From an uncultured Streptococcus sp. (GTDB lineage: Bacteria; Bacillota; Bacilli; Lactobacillales; Streptococcaceae), in NCBI GenBank assembly GCA_902470035.1, contig CABREZ010000001.1:1-64000 (forward strand): a stretch of DNA of 64,000 nucleotides, read 5' to 3'. Under the pieces are notes generated by a model that ran no database searches, was not told where the DNA came from, and saw nothing but the letters and a program-made list of their open reading frames with translations. Made by a program: the position numbers and the translations under genes. Of the stretch, positions 50,240 to 61,147 are shown in pieces; the stretch's first letter is position 1; each line of letters opens with the position of its first letter.

Positions 50240-51208
50240 TTACTGAGACTTTTTTATTTTTTTAAAACGATAATACAAACCCGGAGTCAAAGATAACATC
50301 ATGTAAATTACCTTGTTTTTCAGGCTAATCCGCTTATTTTTCATAACTCTACCTAGGTATGGACGAATTTTTCTTTGAATTCGAGTTATTTCCTCTCTAG
50401 AAGAATCAGTTATTAAAATGAAAATGTGGAGACTGCCGATGAATAAACGAGCAATGATAGCATCTTCTAGATCTTTATTATCTGAATAGCACTTCTGGAC
50501 AACATCCTCCAAATGGTTCATAGAATGATAAAAATCATAGTGCTTACTATTGAAGTTTGATAAGGTAATACTGTTTGGTCTACGATAATAATGGTAGATA
50601 CCTAAATCAATAACGCAAACCGATTCCACTTCTTTCAAGTAGTCACTGATTACATATAAGTCTTCATAGATTTTTCCTTTTGGATAGGGGTGTTTTTCTA
50701 CGATATCTTTTGGAAAGAGTTTCGCCCAGGCAGAGACAGTAGCTATTGTACCATAGAGCATCTCTATCAATGTTTCTTCAGAAGAAAGAAGGATAGCTCT
50801 CGCTAGCATTTCTTCATTTATTTGGTAATTTTGATATGATTCATGATCGTAAGTGTCCTTTCCCTTGCCTGCGACAATACGAGCGCCTGTACGTTTCTGA
50901 AGTTTTATCAAAAGCTCAAGGGCACAAGGTTCAAAATAGTCATCTGGATCCAAAAAAACTATCCACTCCCCTTTAGCTTTAGCTACACCATAATTTCTAG
51001 CATCAGACAGACCACCATTTTCTTTATGATAGGCCGATACCCAGGTATACTCTCTTGCATATTGATCGCATAGTATCCCGGAATGATCCGTGGAGCCATC
51101 GTTAACTAAGATTACTTCAAAATCTTTATAGGTTTGATTGACCAAGCTTTCCATAGCATAGCGAAGATAGGTCTCCACATTGTAAATGGGTACAATTACC
51201 GAAATCAT
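50240..51208 (-). CDS. Family 2 glycosyltransferase
   Basis: A 322-residue GT-A enzyme: ISVIVPIYNVETYLRYAMES at the start, VILVNDGSTDHSG, and the DPDD motif (FLDPDDYFEP) for divalent-metal and UDP-sugar binding. A C-terminal basic amphipathic helix may bind the membrane. It follows the Stealth gene. In receptor-polysaccharide loci such an enzyme adds a beta-1,3-linked Gal or GalNAc; the exact sugar is unknown. Confidence 0.88.
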   Translation of the reverse strand: MISVIVPIYNVETYLRYAMESLVNQTYKDFEVILVNDGSTDHSGILCDQYAREYTWVSAYHKENGGLSDARNYGVAKAKGEWIVFLDPDDYFEPCALELLIKLQKRTGARIVAGKGKDTYDHESYQNYQINEEMLARAILLSSEETLIEMLYGTIATVSAWAKLFPKDIVEKHPYPKGKIYEDLYVISDYLKEVESVCVIDLGIYHYYRRPNSITLSNFNSKHYDFYHSMNHLEDVVQKCYSDNKDLEDAIIARLFIGSLHIFILITDSSREEITRIQRKIRPYLGRVMKNKRISLKNKVIYMMLSLTPGLYYRFKKIKKSQ

Positions 51209-51241
51209 ATTTTCTTTTCTTTCTCTTACTCAGTTAGATAT

Positions 51242-52240
51242 TTAAAGCTCAAATGAACTTTTTTCTGGGAAAAGTTGATTCATAGCTTTTATAAAGTCCA
51301 CCATTACTCTCTCTTCATCTTGAATATTGAAACCATCATTGATACACATAATTCTATATTTTCCGGAATGTAACAGTTTCCAAAAATCAGGACCTGCATG
51401 ATCTAGAGAAAATAACCCCCCCAATTTAGGATCAGCAACTTCATATTTCCCACTGGCAATCTGCCAGTATTTAAAGAGCCAAATATTGGTATCAGATGGA
51501 TTTCTAAAACGACTAGCAGATGTTTTCTCCAAGATAGCAGTTTCTTTCTCCCATACCAACTCCATGGTCGACTTTAAGAGGGGATGCGTCAAATGATTTT
51601 CCCAAAAACCACAGATAAATTTACTATTTCTATAGAGTAGGCTCTTAACGATATTTTTTAAGCCTTGCTTGAAAGATAAAAATTTGCCATTTTTAAGAAT
51701 CTCGTCCCTACTAAAATAACTGGTTACAATTTCCATATCGTTCACTTGGAAATGCCCCGTACCGTAACGTTCTGGGACAATCGGTGATAAGGCTGTATTA
51801 TACTTTGGCAAGCCGTCTTCTGAGAAGAAATCCGTTGGTTCAACTGGAGCTGTGAGATAAACATCATCATTAAAAAACACAAACTGTTCAGAGAGTCCAG
51901 GAATTCGATGGATATTGCTCTCGATAGGATTCGCAGAAAAAACAGGTAGATATTCCTTACGGATGATATCTGAATGATCGACTAAAATCAATTTTTCGCT
52001 AGTAATATTTAACCAAGACGGTTTTTGTTGGTCAGTAACGAGATAGACCTTATTGACCCAAGGAGCAAACTTTTCTACCCCTCTAAACCAGTATTTAAAG
52101 GTTCCCCAATCACGATAAGCCTTGACCGAATTCATACTTTTTTTTGAAGTATCTATTGACTTAGAGTATTCAGCCTTTTTAGCTTGCCAAACAGGATCCC
52201 CACCGTCTACCCAAATAACAACAAAATCTATTTTATTCAT
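51242..52240 (-). CDS. Stealth-family hexose-1-phosphate transferase
   Basis: A 332-residue protein with the four conserved Stealth regions: [15 protein letters not shown] at the start, then [20 protein letters not shown] and [33 protein letters not shown], and a late C-terminal block. These enzymes transfer sugar-1-phosphate, creating phosphodiester bonds in capsules. In oral streptococcal receptor polysaccharides (WefC type) the unit has a hexose-1-phosphate link, so the polymer is predicted to contain phosphate. The ribosome site is weak. Confidence 0.88.
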   Translation of the reverse strand: MNKIDFVVIWVDGGDPVWQAKKAEYSKSIDTSKKSMNSVKAYRDWGTFKYWFRGVEKFAPWVNKVYLVTDQQKPSWLNITSEKLILVDHSDIIRKEYLPVFSANPIESNIHRIPGLSEQFVFFNDDVYLTAPVEPTDFFSEDGLPKYNTALSPIVPERYGTGHFQVNDMEIVTSYFSRDEILKNGKFLSFKQGLKNIVKSLLYRNSKFICGFWENHLTHPLLKSTMELVWEKETAILEKTSASRFRNPSDTNIWLFKYWQIASGKYEVADPKLGGLFSLDHAGPDFWKLLHSGKYRIMCINDGFNIQDEERVMVDFIKAMNQLFPEKSSFEL

Positions 52241-52252
52241 AATCTTAATTTT

Positions 52253-53398
52253 CTATATCTTATACAAATCTGAGAAATTCTTGATATAACTCTCCAACGA
52301 AAATAACTCTTTTTGACGTTGGACAGAGGTATTACCAAATCGCTCTCTCTTCTCGCTGTTCTCTGCTAATTCTTGGATAGCCTTAGACAATTCTGCAGGC
52401 TGATTCGGTGTAGCAAGAAGACCGTTTTCGCCTTCTTTAACCATTTCACAGACACCACCATGACGGTAGCCGGCTACAGGTTTGCCACAAGCCATGGCTT
52501 CTAGGACGACTGTTGGTAATGGATCTGGATTGGTACTTGGCAAGACAAAAATATCAAACATATTATAGAGTTCTGTCGTCTTGCTATAATAGTCAATTCG
52601 CTTGATTTGGCTAGCTACCGGTGAGTCTGATATAGCCTTTTCCAACTCATCCACGCGCCACTCCTCCCCCTCAAAAGCACTACCTGCTAAAAAGGCTACT
52701 GCTTTTGGATTAGCCTGTAAGATTGGAGTCACAGCTTCTAGGAAGTCTCCTTGCCCTTTCCAAGCATTCACTCGACCAACCATACCGATAACCAAAGCAT
52801 CCTGAGAGATCCCAAATTGGTCACGAACAGCGCTAGCATCGATTTTATGATAGACGGCATTGTCGACCCCATTATAAATAACTTGAACTTGGTCATCGTT
52901 GACATAGCGAGACTGTTTGACATGATTAGCAACGGCATTTGAAACTGTCACAATCTTATCTGCATAGCGCCCCATCAAAAAGTTGATAAAATCTGAAATG
53001 GCTTTTGGTTTGACGATAATTTCATGCACATGCCAAATCAAAGGAAGTTTCAACTTCCGCTTGAGGTAAATTCCTTCCAGTACAGCAGTCGTATTGTTGT
53101 GAATAAGGGTAATCCCATTTTCCTTGGCATAGTTGGCAATTTGTTTTGAATAACGATTATAGGAACCAAAGTACTCAAGGATTCCTTTTGGATTAAAATA
53201 TTTTCGGCGTAATATTGGGTAATCAATGACTTTAACCTTAGCACCGACCTCTTCTAAAGCACCCACTAAGACACCGTCGTTGGGTAAAATAACGTGTGCT
53301 TCAAAAGCATCTTTACCCAATCCTTTAATAAGCTCCAACAACACCTTGTCAGCACCATACATTTCTGCACCAGCATGGAGATATAATATTTTCTGCAT
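52253..53398 (-). CDS. Family 4 glycosyltransferase
   Basis: A 381-residue GT-B enzyme. The N-terminal half has YLHAGAEMYGADKVLLELI and the C-terminal half the GT4 signature (GMVGRVNAWKGQ, FVLPSTNPDPLPTVVLEAMA, GKPVAGYRHGGV). It acts third or fourth in assembly, after WchF. The sugar could be GalNAc or Gal, as in related loci; this is inference. Confidence 0.87.
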   Translation of the reverse strand: MQKILYLHAGAEMYGADKVLLELIKGLGKDAFEAHVILPNDGVLVGALEEVGAKVKVIDYPILRRKYFNPKGILEYFGSYNRYSKQIANYAKENGITLIHNNTTAVLEGIYLKRKLKLPLIWHVHEIIVKPKAISDFINFLMGRYADKIVTVSNAVANHVKQSRYVNDDQVQVIYNGVDNAVYHKIDASAVRDQFGISQDALVIGMVGRVNAWKGQGDFLEAVTPILQANPKAVAFLAGSAFEGEEWRVDELEKAISDSPVASQIKRIDYYSKTTELYNMFDIFVLPSTNPDPLPTVVLEAMACGKPVAGYRHGGVCEMVKEGENGLLATPNQPAELSKAIQELAENSEKRERFGNTSVQRQKELFSLESYIKNFSDLYKI

Positions 53399-53400
53399 TT

Positions 53401-54573
53401 CTAACCTTTAAATACTTTCTCATAGTCTGTGACAATCTTTTCCCAAGTAAAGGCTTTTGCGATCCGTCGGCTTGATCTTTGATTGAGATCTTCGATTGCT
53501 TGAGCGTCCAATTGTTCAGCCTGATCAATGACATGGGCCAATTGATCTTTCTTCCAATAAAGTGCTCCATCTTCACCGACTTCACGGTTAAAACCGACGT
53601 CCAACAAAAGGTTGAGTTTAGTAGACTCAAGAGCTTCAAGAAGAGATGGATTAGTACCACCTACTTCATGACCATGGAAATAGGCAAAGGCATGTTCACG
53701 AATGTATTTGAGCAATTCTTGATCATAGACCGTCCCGACAAACTTCACTCGAGAATCTTGATCAAATCCTGTATCTTTACGCAACTGTTCATAGAACTTA
53801 TTTTGCTCTACATTGGTAATCAAGACAAAATCTTTTTTGGAACTAGACTGCATAAAGCCACGAATCATGGCTTCATAGTTGTTTTCCGGTACAAAACGCC
53901 CTACGACAAGATAGTAGTTTCCTTCGGAGACTTGCTTATCTGCAAACCACGTCCGTACTTTCTCGTCCTCATTGCTCAGACTGGACTTACTTGTTTCTGT
54001 TCCATAGGCGATATAGGTCGTCTGTGGCTGATACTTAGCGTAGTCCTTTTGAATATAGGACTCGATATTCTTGCTATCGCAGATCAAAAGATCGGCGTGT
54101 TTAACCATGAGTTGTTCAGAAAACTTCCAGTATTTACGGACTGGAAGACTCCACTTCGCACGAAGCCATTCATGTCCATCCGGATTGACCATCAAAGCCC
54201 CTCCAATCGCCTTGATTTTCTTCTTGATACCAGCGATAAAAGGGCCAATCCGACATGCCAAAACATAGAAGATAGGGGCTTGATCCTTGTTTTCTTTTGC
54301 GATTTCAATAGCTTTATTGAGAGCTGCAATATCATAAGCAATAGCACGTGCAGGACCGATATTAGGGACATCAATGTTGTAGCAAATTGCGCCGTTATGT
54401 TCAAAAGTATCTGCAGTAATCCCTGATTTTGCAGAATTCTCCCGCATACATGCCACATAGTACTGAATCTCTCGATCTTGTTGGCACTCTGTCAGCTTTT
54501 CGACAAAAGTTTCAAAACCACCATATTTCGCTGGAATTCCCTTAGAACCAACGATATAAACTGACTGTTTCAT
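53401..54573 (-). CDS. wchF: DUF1972 rhamnosyltransferase WchF
   Basis: A 390-residue protein: N-terminal DUF1972 (VYIVGSKGIPAKYGGFETFV) and C-terminal GT4-like domain (YYLVVGRFVPENNYE, GGTNPSLLEALES). This arrangement is that of WchF, which adds L-rhamnose to lipid-linked glucose in streptococcal capsules. The ATG at 54573 with AAGGAG 5 bases upstream is chosen over an in-frame start 66 bp further upstream. It follows wchA closely. Confidence 0.92.
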   Translation of the reverse strand: MKQSVYIVGSKGIPAKYGGFETFVEKLTECQQDREIQYYVACMRENSAKSGITADTFEHNGAICYNIDVPNIGPARAIAYDIAALNKAIEIAKENKDQAPIFYVLACRIGPFIAGIKKKIKAIGGALMVNPDGHEWLRAKWSLPVRKYWKFSEQLMVKHADLLICDSKNIESYIQKDYAKYQPQTTYIAYGTETSKSSLSNEDEKVRTWFADKQVSEGNYYLVVGRFVPENNYEAMIRGFMQSSSKKDFVLITNVEQNKFYEQLRKDTGFDQDSRVKFVGTVYDQELLKYIREHAFAYFHGHEVGGTNPSLLEALESTKLNLLLDVGFNREVGEDGALYWKKDQLAHVIDQAEQLDAQAIEDLNQRSSRRIAKAFTWEKIVTDYEKVFKG

Positions 54574-54610
54574 TTTTCTCCTTACATGGAAAGGACGAAG
54601 CAGGAATTTC

Positions 54611-55984
54611 CTACTTCGCTCCATCTCGTTTAAATACAACTTTGATCGTTTTCAGCAAGATTTTAATATCTGACCAGATGGTCCAGTCATCGATATAGGA
54701 CACATCTAAGCGAACCACTTCATCAAAGTCTGTAATTTCGCTACGTCCACTCACTTGCCAAAGCCCTGTAATTCCAGGTTTGAAACTCAAACGACGTTTT
54801 TGTTCTGGAGTATACTTCTCATACTCATCCACTGTTGGAGGACGGGTTCCAACTAGGCTCATATCACCTTTTAGGACATTAAAGAATTGTGGCAGCTCAT
54901 CCAGACTGGTCTTGCGGATAAAGCGACCAATCGGCGTAATCCGAGGATCATTATCCATCTTGAACATACCACCGGTCATGGTGTTTTGATCCATCAATTC
55001 TTTTTTCCGTTCTTCTGCATCGACATACATGGAACGGAACTTATAAAACTTGAAATAGCGGCCATTTTTCCCGACCCGCTTTTGGGCGAAAATAGCCGGT
55101 CCTCCATCCTTGCGAATCAAGGGCACCAATACAATCGCCACCAAGCCGCATAGGAGCAAGCCCACCAAAGAACCACATATATCAATTACACGTTTCGCGG
55201 TCACATGACTAGGTTTGTAGAAGTTGGTCGAGAAGGTGACAACATTGAGGCCAGCTACTTCGCGAATTCGTTTGTTGCCGGCAAAGTTTAAATCAAAAGC
55301 ATTGAGGTTGACGGTAACGTCGATCCCCATGGTCTCAAATTGTGAGACATACTCCCCAATATCATACTCTTCACTTGGAAGATTGAGAAAGACTTCATCT
55401 ACCACTTCATAGGTCGCATAGGCCAACAGGTCTTCCTTTGGAACAACCTGAACAGAGGGGTGTTGAAAGTCTGGCCGGTCTAATACAGTGACCGCAACCA
55501 CTTCCCCTCCGCTATCATTGGACGAAAGAAGTCGATCCAGGACTTTATCCAGACGAGAATTCGCTGTAATCAAGAGAATCTTGTGACTTCCTTTGAGACT
55601 GTAATAGAAGCGACGCCAATACCGTTTTATGAAGTAATTCATTAAATAAAGGACAAGAGTCAGAAGAAACAGAAAATAAATCATCCCCCGGCGCGAGAGG
55701 GAGAACTTCTCCTCCAAAAAGAAGCTCGAAAAACTGATGGCTAACGCGAAGCACAAGCTGTATTTCAAAGTTTGTAAGAATTCAACTAGATGCCCACGTT
55801 TGAAGTAATCTTGGTTGTAATCACTGACGTAGAAGGCTACGAAATGCAATAAATACAGATAGAAAATTGTATTAGAGTGGATTTCTGTCTCTGTCACAAA
55901 ACTAAACAAATAAGCCACAACTAAGACTGGTAAGCTTTGGACAAAGGACAAAGCAAATTTGTGAAATCCCCTTCCTTCTGTCAT
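54611..55984 (-). CDS. wchA: Initiating glycosyl-1-phosphate transferase WchA
   Basis: A 457-residue membrane enzyme that loads a hexose-1-phosphate (glucose in WchA/CpsE) on undecaprenyl phosphate, beginning repeat-unit synthesis. Four N-terminal helices, a CoA-binding-like middle domain, then the sugar transferase domain (about 265-457; [47 protein letters not shown]). Immediately after wze and before wchF. Confidence 0.94.
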   Translation of the reverse strand: MTEGRGFHKFALSFVQSLPVLVVAYLFSFVTETEIHSNTIFYLYLLHFVAFYVSDYNQDYFKRGHLVEFLQTLKYSLCFALAISFSSFFLEEKFSLSRRGMIYFLFLLTLVLYLMNYFIKRYWRRFYYSLKGSHKILLITANSRLDKVLDRLLSSNDSGGEVVAVTVLDRPDFQHPSVQVVPKEDLLAYATYEVVDEVFLNLPSEEYDIGEYVSQFETMGIDVTVNLNAFDLNFAGNKRIREVAGLNVVTFSTNFYKPSHVTAKRVIDICGSLVGLLLCGLVAIVLVPLIRKDGGPAIFAQKRVGKNGRYFKFYKFRSMYVDAEERKKELMDQNTMTGGMFKMDNDPRITPIGRFIRKTSLDELPQFFNVLKGDMSLVGTRPPTVDEYEKYTPEQKRRLSFKPGITGLWQVSGRSEITDFDEVVRLDVSYIDDWTIWSDIKILLKTIKVVFKRDGAK

Positions 55985-56003
55985 AATATCCCGATCCTAT
56001 TCT

Positions 56004-56699
56004 TTATCTTTTTTTCCCGTAATTGCCATAGTTCCCGTAATTACCATAAGAACCATATTTTTCTAATTGAATATCAAATTTATTGAGGACCACTCCTAGG
56101 AATGGTGTCCCCGTCTGCTCTAGTTGCTCTTTGGCCTTTTGAACAGCCTTGCGACTAACAACTCCTGTTGCTGTCACAATCAAGCTACCATCACAGCGTT
56201 GAGCAATAATCGCCGCATCAATCACCATCCCAATTGGTGGGGTGTCGACAACGATATAGTCATAGTGATTGCGGAGCGCCTCAATGATGACCTCGAAGTT
56301 TTTACTTTGCAAGAGACCCGTTGGATTTGGAGAAACCTGCCCTGACAGGAGCACATCCAGTTTTGGATAATCTGTCGTCGCAATTGCTTGCGAAATCTCA
56401 CTCTTCCCAGAAAGTACTTCTGTCAAACCAGCAACACGACCTTGGCTCTTGAAGACACCTGTCATGACCGAGTTACGGATATCCGCATCGATCAACAAGG
56501 TACGATAGCCCGCACGCGCAAAGGCTGTCGCCAAATTCGTAGAAATGGTTGATTTTCCTTCGTTTGGTTGCACAGATGAGATGGCAACGACCTTAATATT
56601 GGTCCCACTCAACTGAATATTGGTACTCAAGGCATTAAAATACTCTTCAGCCTGAGTCATCGCTGCTAATTTGCTTTTTACAATTTCTAAGGTTGCCAT
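56004..56699 (-). CDS. wze: Polysaccharide co-polymerase tyrosine kinase CpsD/Wze
   Basis: A 231-residue BY-type tyrosine kinase with Walker A SSVQPNEGKSTIS (about 44-56), Walker A' LLIDADIRN and a Walker B VDTPP. The tail ends in a tyrosine cluster (YGSYGNYGNYGNYGKKR), the autophosphorylation site. It works with Wzd to control chain length, and Wzh removes the phosphates. Confidence 0.95.
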   Translation of the reverse strand: MATLEIVKSKLAAMTQAEEYFNALSTNIQLSGTNIKVVAISSVQPNEGKSTISTNLATAFARAGYRTLLIDADIRNSVMTGVFKSQGRVAGLTEVLSGKSEISQAIATTDYPKLDVLLSGQVSPNPTGLLQSKNFEVIIEALRNHYDYIVVDTPPIGMVIDAAIIAQRCDGSLIVTATGVVSRKAVQKAKEQLEQTGTPFLGVVLNKFDIQLEKYGSYGNYGNYGNYGKKR

Positions 56700-56711
56700 G
56701 AATTCTCCCTC

Positions 56712-57407
56712 TTACAGTTTCTTCACACTAGGGATCACACCTAATAGAGTGATGCCCATCACTTCTTCGACATCTTCTGGTTTCTTCACACGGTCATCCA
56801 ATACCTCTGACAAGATCACCAGGATGGAAATCAAGACACCCCCAAGGACAAAGCCAATAACGACATTTCGCTTAATATTTGGTGAAGAAGGGTTTTGCGG
56901 TACGACAGCCTCGTCCAAAGTCGTCACATCCGATACCTTGGTCACAGCAATAATTTTTTCGGCCGCTACATCTTTCAAGCCATTCGCGATACGAGCTGCT
57001 TCTTGTGGGTCTGGGTCTGAGGCTGTGATGGACAAAATCCGAGTATCCGCTGGAACTGCCACTGAGACTTTCTTAGCAAGCTCTGCTGGAGTCATTTCCA
57101 ACTTCAACTCTTCAATAGCCTGGTTCAAGACATTTTGAGAAAGGATAATCTCGCGATAGTCTTTAACCAAGTAGGATCCCGCTTGAAGATCTTGGTTGGT
57201 CAAGGCATTGTTTTCTTGGTTCTGACGGCTGACCACGTAGATACGACTGGTACTTTGGTAGATTTTCTTCGCCACAAATGCGCTATACCCTAGGGCACCA
57301 ATCGCAAATAGCAAGGCCGTAATCAGAATTGAGAATTTACGACGCCATAAGGTTTTAAAGAGGGAGACCACATCCAATTCGATCTCTTTGCTCTCTTGGT
57401 TTTTCAT
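56712..57407 (-). CDS. wzd: Chain-length regulator CpsC/Wzd
   Basis: A 231-residue membrane protein with two helices (about 27-47 and 175-195) flanking a loop, the Wzz fold. It activates the Wze kinase and sets polymer length. The ATG at 57407 has GGAG 9 bases upstream; a GTG two codons earlier is less well placed. It follows wzh. Confidence 0.94.
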   Translation of the reverse strand: MKNQESKEIELDVVSLFKTLWRRKFSILITALLFAIGALGYSAFVAKKIYQSTSRIYVVSRQNQENNALTNQDLQAGSYLVKDYREIILSQNVLNQAIEELKLEMTPAELAKKVSVAVPADTRILSITASDPDPQEAARIANGLKDVAAEKIIAVTKVSDVTTLDEAVVPQNPSSPNIKRNVVIGFVLGGVLISILVILSEVLDDRVKKPEDVEEVMGITLLGVIPSVKKL

Positions 57408-57449
57408 ATTCACTTTCTCCTTTTCAATCCCCGTGATGGAACTTGATTG

Positions 57450-58181
57450 TTAAAATAATTCGTTATCCAGTAATGCTTGTTGATTTTCAATAAAAAGGGC
57501 GCGCGATCGATTACTTCCGTAACGTTTTTCAATCAACTGATAAGCCTTTTCCATGTATGGAGGGCGCTGATCGACATTGTGCATATCGCTCGCAACAAAA
57601 TGGACCAAATCCTTGTCCAAAAAATATTGGGCACGATGTTTCATGAACTTGTAGCGATCGCCAAACAATTTAGGCTTGAGCACACTCGAACTATTGATTT
57701 GGGTATAGCATCCCATTCGGATCAATTCCCGCACCCGTTTTTCATTCTTTTCCAAACAGTGATACCGTTCAATGTGGGCAACCACCGGAGTCACTCCTAA
57801 GCGCAAGACCGCACTTAAGGCTTGGTGAATCTCCTTGTAGGGGGTCGCCATACTAAACTCGATCAAGGCAAAACTGGTATCAGCAAGCGTTGGAATAGTC
57901 CCCGCTTCTAGCTTTTCTAGGATATCTCGCGTGTAGTAGATTTCTGCTCCAAAATGCAGTTTCATTTCAGGCAGATAGGTCTCTACCATCTCTTTTACTG
58001 CCAAGTAGTTTTGATAGATCTTTTCTTCCGGGGTTTCAAACATCCCTTTTCGACGATGGGACGTCGAAACGATGGTACGAACCCCTTGACGGTAGCTTTC
58101 CTCGATGAGGAGTTTGCTATCCTCAATCGTCTTTGGTCCATCATCCACATCAAAGACAATGTGTGAATGAATATCAATCAT
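57450..58181 (-). CDS. wzh: Protein-tyrosine phosphatase CpsB/Wzh
   Basis: A 243-residue PHP-type manganese-dependent phosphatase, which dephosphorylates Wze. Metal ligands are seen in [14 protein letters not shown] (2-15) and near HIERYH and SDMHN. The first 8 bases overlap the end of wzg, indicating coupling. Confidence 0.95.
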   Translation of the reverse strand: MIDIHSHIVFDVDDGPKTIEDSKLLIEESYRQGVRTIVSTSHRRKGMFETPEEKIYQNYLAVKEMVETYLPEMKLHFGAEIYYTRDILEKLEAGTIPTLADTSFALIEFSMATPYKEIHQALSAVLRLGVTPVVAHIERYHCLEKNEKRVRELIRMGCYTQINSSSVLKPKLFGDRYKFMKHRAQYFLDKDLVHFVASDMHNVDQRPPYMEKAYQLIEKRYGSNRSRALFIENQQALLDNELF

Positions 58182-59652
58182 TGTTTTTTCCTTCCATGGT
58201 TTGGTTTATCTTTTCTTTGGCTTGTGCCACGCTATCAGCATTCAACTCCATCATGTAAAGAGCAGATCCTGGCATCGCATATGAAGGCAAGTCATTTCGT
58301 CCTTGTCCAGTGACAGCTTGTGAAGTCACCTTGTAGCTTCCCCCAGTCTCCAACTGTGTATTGACCAAATTCATAATCGTTGGCAAGGGCATATTGGTTT
58401 GCAAGGAATCTTGTAAACCAGAAACGATTTCGTTGTAATTGCTCAATGCTTTGGTCGATGTTAATTTATGGATAATGGCTGCGATGACTTTTTCTTGGTT
58501 CTTCCCACGATCGTTGTCTCCACCTTCGAGAGAGTAGCGTTCACGGACAAAGCCAAGGGCTTGTTCCGAATCTAAATGGACTTTTCCTACAGGGAAGTGG
58601 TAGTTCCCGTGTAGACTTGTAAACTCTTGATCATTTTCTACATCAATCCCTCCGACGAGGTCGACAAGTTTCAAGAAAGAAGTAAAGTTCAAGCGGACAT
58701 AGTAGTCGATCTTGATGCCATATAAATTTTCTAGAGTATGAATAGACGCATCTACCCCATAAATCCCAGCGTGGGTCAATTTATCCCCTTGGTTGTTCCC
58801 ACCATCTGCTATTGGTACGTAGGCGTCACGCGGAGTCGTGGTCAGCAAGACTTGCTTGGTCTTTCGATTGACCGTCATGATAATATTGACATCAGACCGA
58901 GAAACCGAAGTGACTGGACCATAGGTATCAATCCCACTGACATAGATGTTAAAGGTGTCTGCATTAGCATCCGCCTTAGCTTTGGTTTCAACTTGACGTC
59001 GAATCTTGTAAGAGTAAATTTTCTTTAATTTTTTCGCATAGTCAGCATCCACACTGGCAATAGTATCTTCAAAGGTACTATTCAAGGCAATGGCTTGTGT
59101 CTTGTCTTCTTGCAGGGCCTGGTAGGCTGCCGCGTAAGATTCTACATCTTCGATGGTCAAGTCATGCTGGCGCGTTTTCTTCACTTCTTCTACCAAGGCT
59201 AGAAGATCATCTGCATTATTATTCCCCGTAGGTGCTGCCACACTGCTAATTTCTTTGATATCTTGGATCGGGCTATCAGCTTTGACATAGACAGCCATTT
59301 CAAACTCTGTATAGTTGGCATTTCGGTTCACATTTCCAGCGACATCGACCAATTGCTGAGTAACAAATGTCCCCACGGAGGTCCCTAGCAAGCCTAAAAC
59401 CAATAAAAATAGCGTCGTCTTTTTAGCCTTGCCTGCAAGGATCAAACCCAAGGTTAAAAAAAGTCCGCCAATTAACAATACCGTCACAAGAATATTCAAA
59501 TAACGGAAAGCTAGGATATTGTAGCTAAAGACATTATAAAGAAAGAGCCCAGCTACAAGTAGCGTTAAAACCCAGAGACCACTATTTACAATGCGTAACT
59601 GATCCCAACCGCTTGTTCTATTTGAATGTTTGTTTTTTCTACTTCGATTCAT
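58174..59652 (-). CDS. wzg: LytR-CpsA-Psr protein CpsA/Wzg
   Basis: A 492-residue membrane protein: three N-terminal helices (about 25-100), a DNA-polymerase-processivity-like segment, and the LCP domain (about 240-400; [38 protein letters not shown]). LCP proteins attach the finished polymer to peptidoglycan. Start at 59652 with GGGGGA 4 bases upstream. It is the first gene of the locus. Confidence 0.95.
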   Translation of the reverse strand: MNRSRKNKHSNRTSGWDQLRIVNSGLWVLTLLVAGLFLYNVFSYNILAFRYLNILVTVLLIGGLFLTLGLILAGKAKKTTLFLLVLGLLGTSVGTFVTQQLVDVAGNVNRNANYTEFEMAVYVKADSPIQDIKEISSVAAPTGNNNADDLLALVEEVKKTRQHDLTIEDVESYAAAYQALQEDKTQAIALNSTFEDTIASVDADYAKKLKKIYSYKIRRQVETKAKADANADTFNIYVSGIDTYGPVTSVSRSDVNIIMTVNRKTKQVLLTTTPRDAYVPIADGGNNQGDKLTHAGIYGVDASIHTLENLYGIKIDYYVRLNFTSFLKLVDLVGGIDVENDQEFTSLHGNYHFPVGKVHLDSEQALGFVRERYSLEGGDNDRGKNQEKVIAAIIHKLTSTKALSNYNEIVSGLQDSLQTNMPLPTIMNLVNTQLETGGSYKVTSQAVTGQGRNDLPSYAMPGSALYMMELNADSVAQAKEKINQTMEGKNND

Positions 59653-59679
59653 TTTATCCCCCATACTATTTTCTTAAAT

Positions 59680-59708
59680 ATTATAACATAAAATTGACCT
59701 ACAGATCA
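59680..59708 (-). promoter_or_regulatory. Candidate promoter of the polysaccharide locus
   Basis: On the minus strand TATAAT (59685-59680) lies 17 bp after a weak TGATCT (59708-59703), 28 bp before the wzg start codon. Confidence 0.55.
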
Positions 59709-59794
59709 GAATCTATGCCTATTTCTCCACTATTAATTTTATACTATTCCTAACTTTCTGTACAGTAACATAAGAAAAAACGAGCAAATAAAAA

Positions 59795-59969
59795 GAGGCT
59801 GGGACAAAAGTCCTAGCCTCTCATTTGTCTTTGGATTGTCGAGCAAGACGCAGTGGTTGAGTGGGCTCTACTACGCTGATTTCATCAGCTTTTACAGCCC
59901 TACTCAACTGTGCGGAGGTGGGACGACGAAATCGAATTCTAACGAATTACCGATTTCTGTCCCACTCTC
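59795..59969 (+). repeat. 175-bp three-hairpin repeat, copy 2
   Basis: Exactly 175 bp, identical to copy 1 except at three or so positions in the loop between hairpins 1 and 2. It ends 11 bp from the stop of the lipoprotein gene and lies between it and the promoter of the polysaccharide locus, where it may act as terminator. Confidence 0.92.
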
Positions 59970-59980
59970 TTTTTATGGGT

Positions 59981-60847
59981 TTATACTTTATCTTTTGACG
60001 TTGAGCTTGTGTCTGAATCCTTGCTAGTTGAAGAATCACTCTTCGAGGAATTACTTCCTTTACGAGTTTCAGCTCCATCAGCAGAGTATTCGTTTACAAA
60101 GATTTCCTTACGTAGTTCAAGGAAGCTTTCATCACTAAGGATATAACGCCCTTCTTTGGTTTTTGTCAATTCCAAGGTGTACTCACGCGGTTCGATGTAC
60201 CCAAAATCTTCGTTCAAACGATCAAAGGCATAGTAGAATAAGAAGTTGTTCAATAAAGACAAACGTTTTTCTAGATCTGGATCTGTGTTGTCTTCTAATT
60301 TTTTAACATCTTCAATTCCGTTTTCAAACAGACTAGATTTTGCGCGGTTGATCAAGTTAGCCAAGTCACGTGTTGCAATTGCACGAGATTTGAAGGTAAC
60401 CGTCGCAATATCTCCTTCGTCTTCAACCTTGGTGATTTCATAGTCATCACCGATTGTTGCTAACACTTTAAAGCGAGCTTGGTCAAACAATTCCAAGATT
60501 TTTTCTGGAGTGAATGTTTCGGTTGTGAGTTCAAGCGTGAAGTTTTCTGCTGGTAAATATTTTGATGCATTTTCATCAACAAATTTTTCGGTAATTTGTT
60601 TTTTCCACTTGTCAACTGACGTTCCCATCAAGGTTGTAAAACCAGAAGAATGGTCCGTGAAGATGGCACGAAGAATGATATCTCCATCTTTCTCAATTTG
60701 TTTTTTTGTTTTTTCTTCTTTTGATTCACTAGATTGTTCTACTTTATCCTCTTTGGCTGCTTTTTTCTCAGTAGCTGGTTTTGACGAACAAGCTGCCAAC
60801 AACAACAAGCAAGCTGGTAAGACACCATATTTTAAGAGCTTTTTCAT
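59981..60847 (-). CDS. Lipoprotein with N- and C-terminal low-complexity tails
   Basis: A 288-residue lipoprotein: signal ending LLLLAAC, Lys/Glu-rich linker (about 22-55), a domain of about 200 residues (residues 55-255; FTDHSSGFTTLMGTSVDKWK, FTPEKILELFDQARFKVL), and a Ser-rich C-terminus. The domain resembles DUF5105-type lipoproteins that I recall from streptococci, but I am not certain; the function is unknown. The upstream promoter has TATAAT at 60884-60879, and GGAGAA lies 3 to 4 bases upstream of the ATG. Confidence 0.78.
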   Translation of the reverse strand: MKKLLKYGVLPACLLLLAACSSKPATEKKAAKEDKVEQSSESKEEKTKKQIEKDGDIILRAIFTDHSSGFTTLMGTSVDKWKKQITEKFVDENASKYLPAENFTLELTTETFTPEKILELFDQARFKVLATIGDDYEITKVEDEGDIATVTFKSRAIATRDLANLINRAKSSLFENGIEDVKKLEDNTDPDLEKRLSLLNNFLFYYAFDRLNEDFGYIEPREYTLELTKTKEGRYILSDESFLELRKEIFVNEYSADGAETRKGSNSSKSDSSTSKDSDTSSTSKDKV

Positions 60848-60966
60848 AAGTTCTCCTTATTTTTTATAGATTATGTTCATTATACCAAAAATAGCCCCCC
60901 TGAACATTCTTAGACAAGCCTATGTAAAGAAATTGTAATATTTTGTCTCTCCTTCGTAATAAAAAA

Positions 60967-61141
60967 GAGGCTGGGACAAAAGTCCTAGCCTCTCAATTGT
61001 CTTTGGATTGTCGAGCAAGACGCAGTGGTTGAGTGGGCTCTACTACGCTGATTTCATCAGCTTTTACAGCCCTACTCAACTGTGCGGAGGTGGGACAACG
61101 AAATCGAATGCTAACGAATTCCCGATTTCTGTCCCACTCTC
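60967..61141 (+). repeat. 175-bp three-hairpin repeat, copy 3
   Basis: Exactly 175 bp. It differs from the others in hairpin 3 (GGGACAACG, CGAATGC, AATTCCCG). It ends 6 bp from the cls stop codon. Confidence 0.92.
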
Positions 61142-61147
61142 AATCGC

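Noticed and set aside
53479..54426. 315-residue plus-strand frame opposite wchF
   Set aside because: It is wholly antisense to a conserved glycosyltransferase, lacks a start signal, and has no recognisable domain.
59836..60027. Small ORF within the 175-bp repeat, similar in copies 1 to 3
   Set aside because: It starts at a poor codon without a ribosome site and follows from sequence identity of the repeat; RNA structure explains the conservation better.
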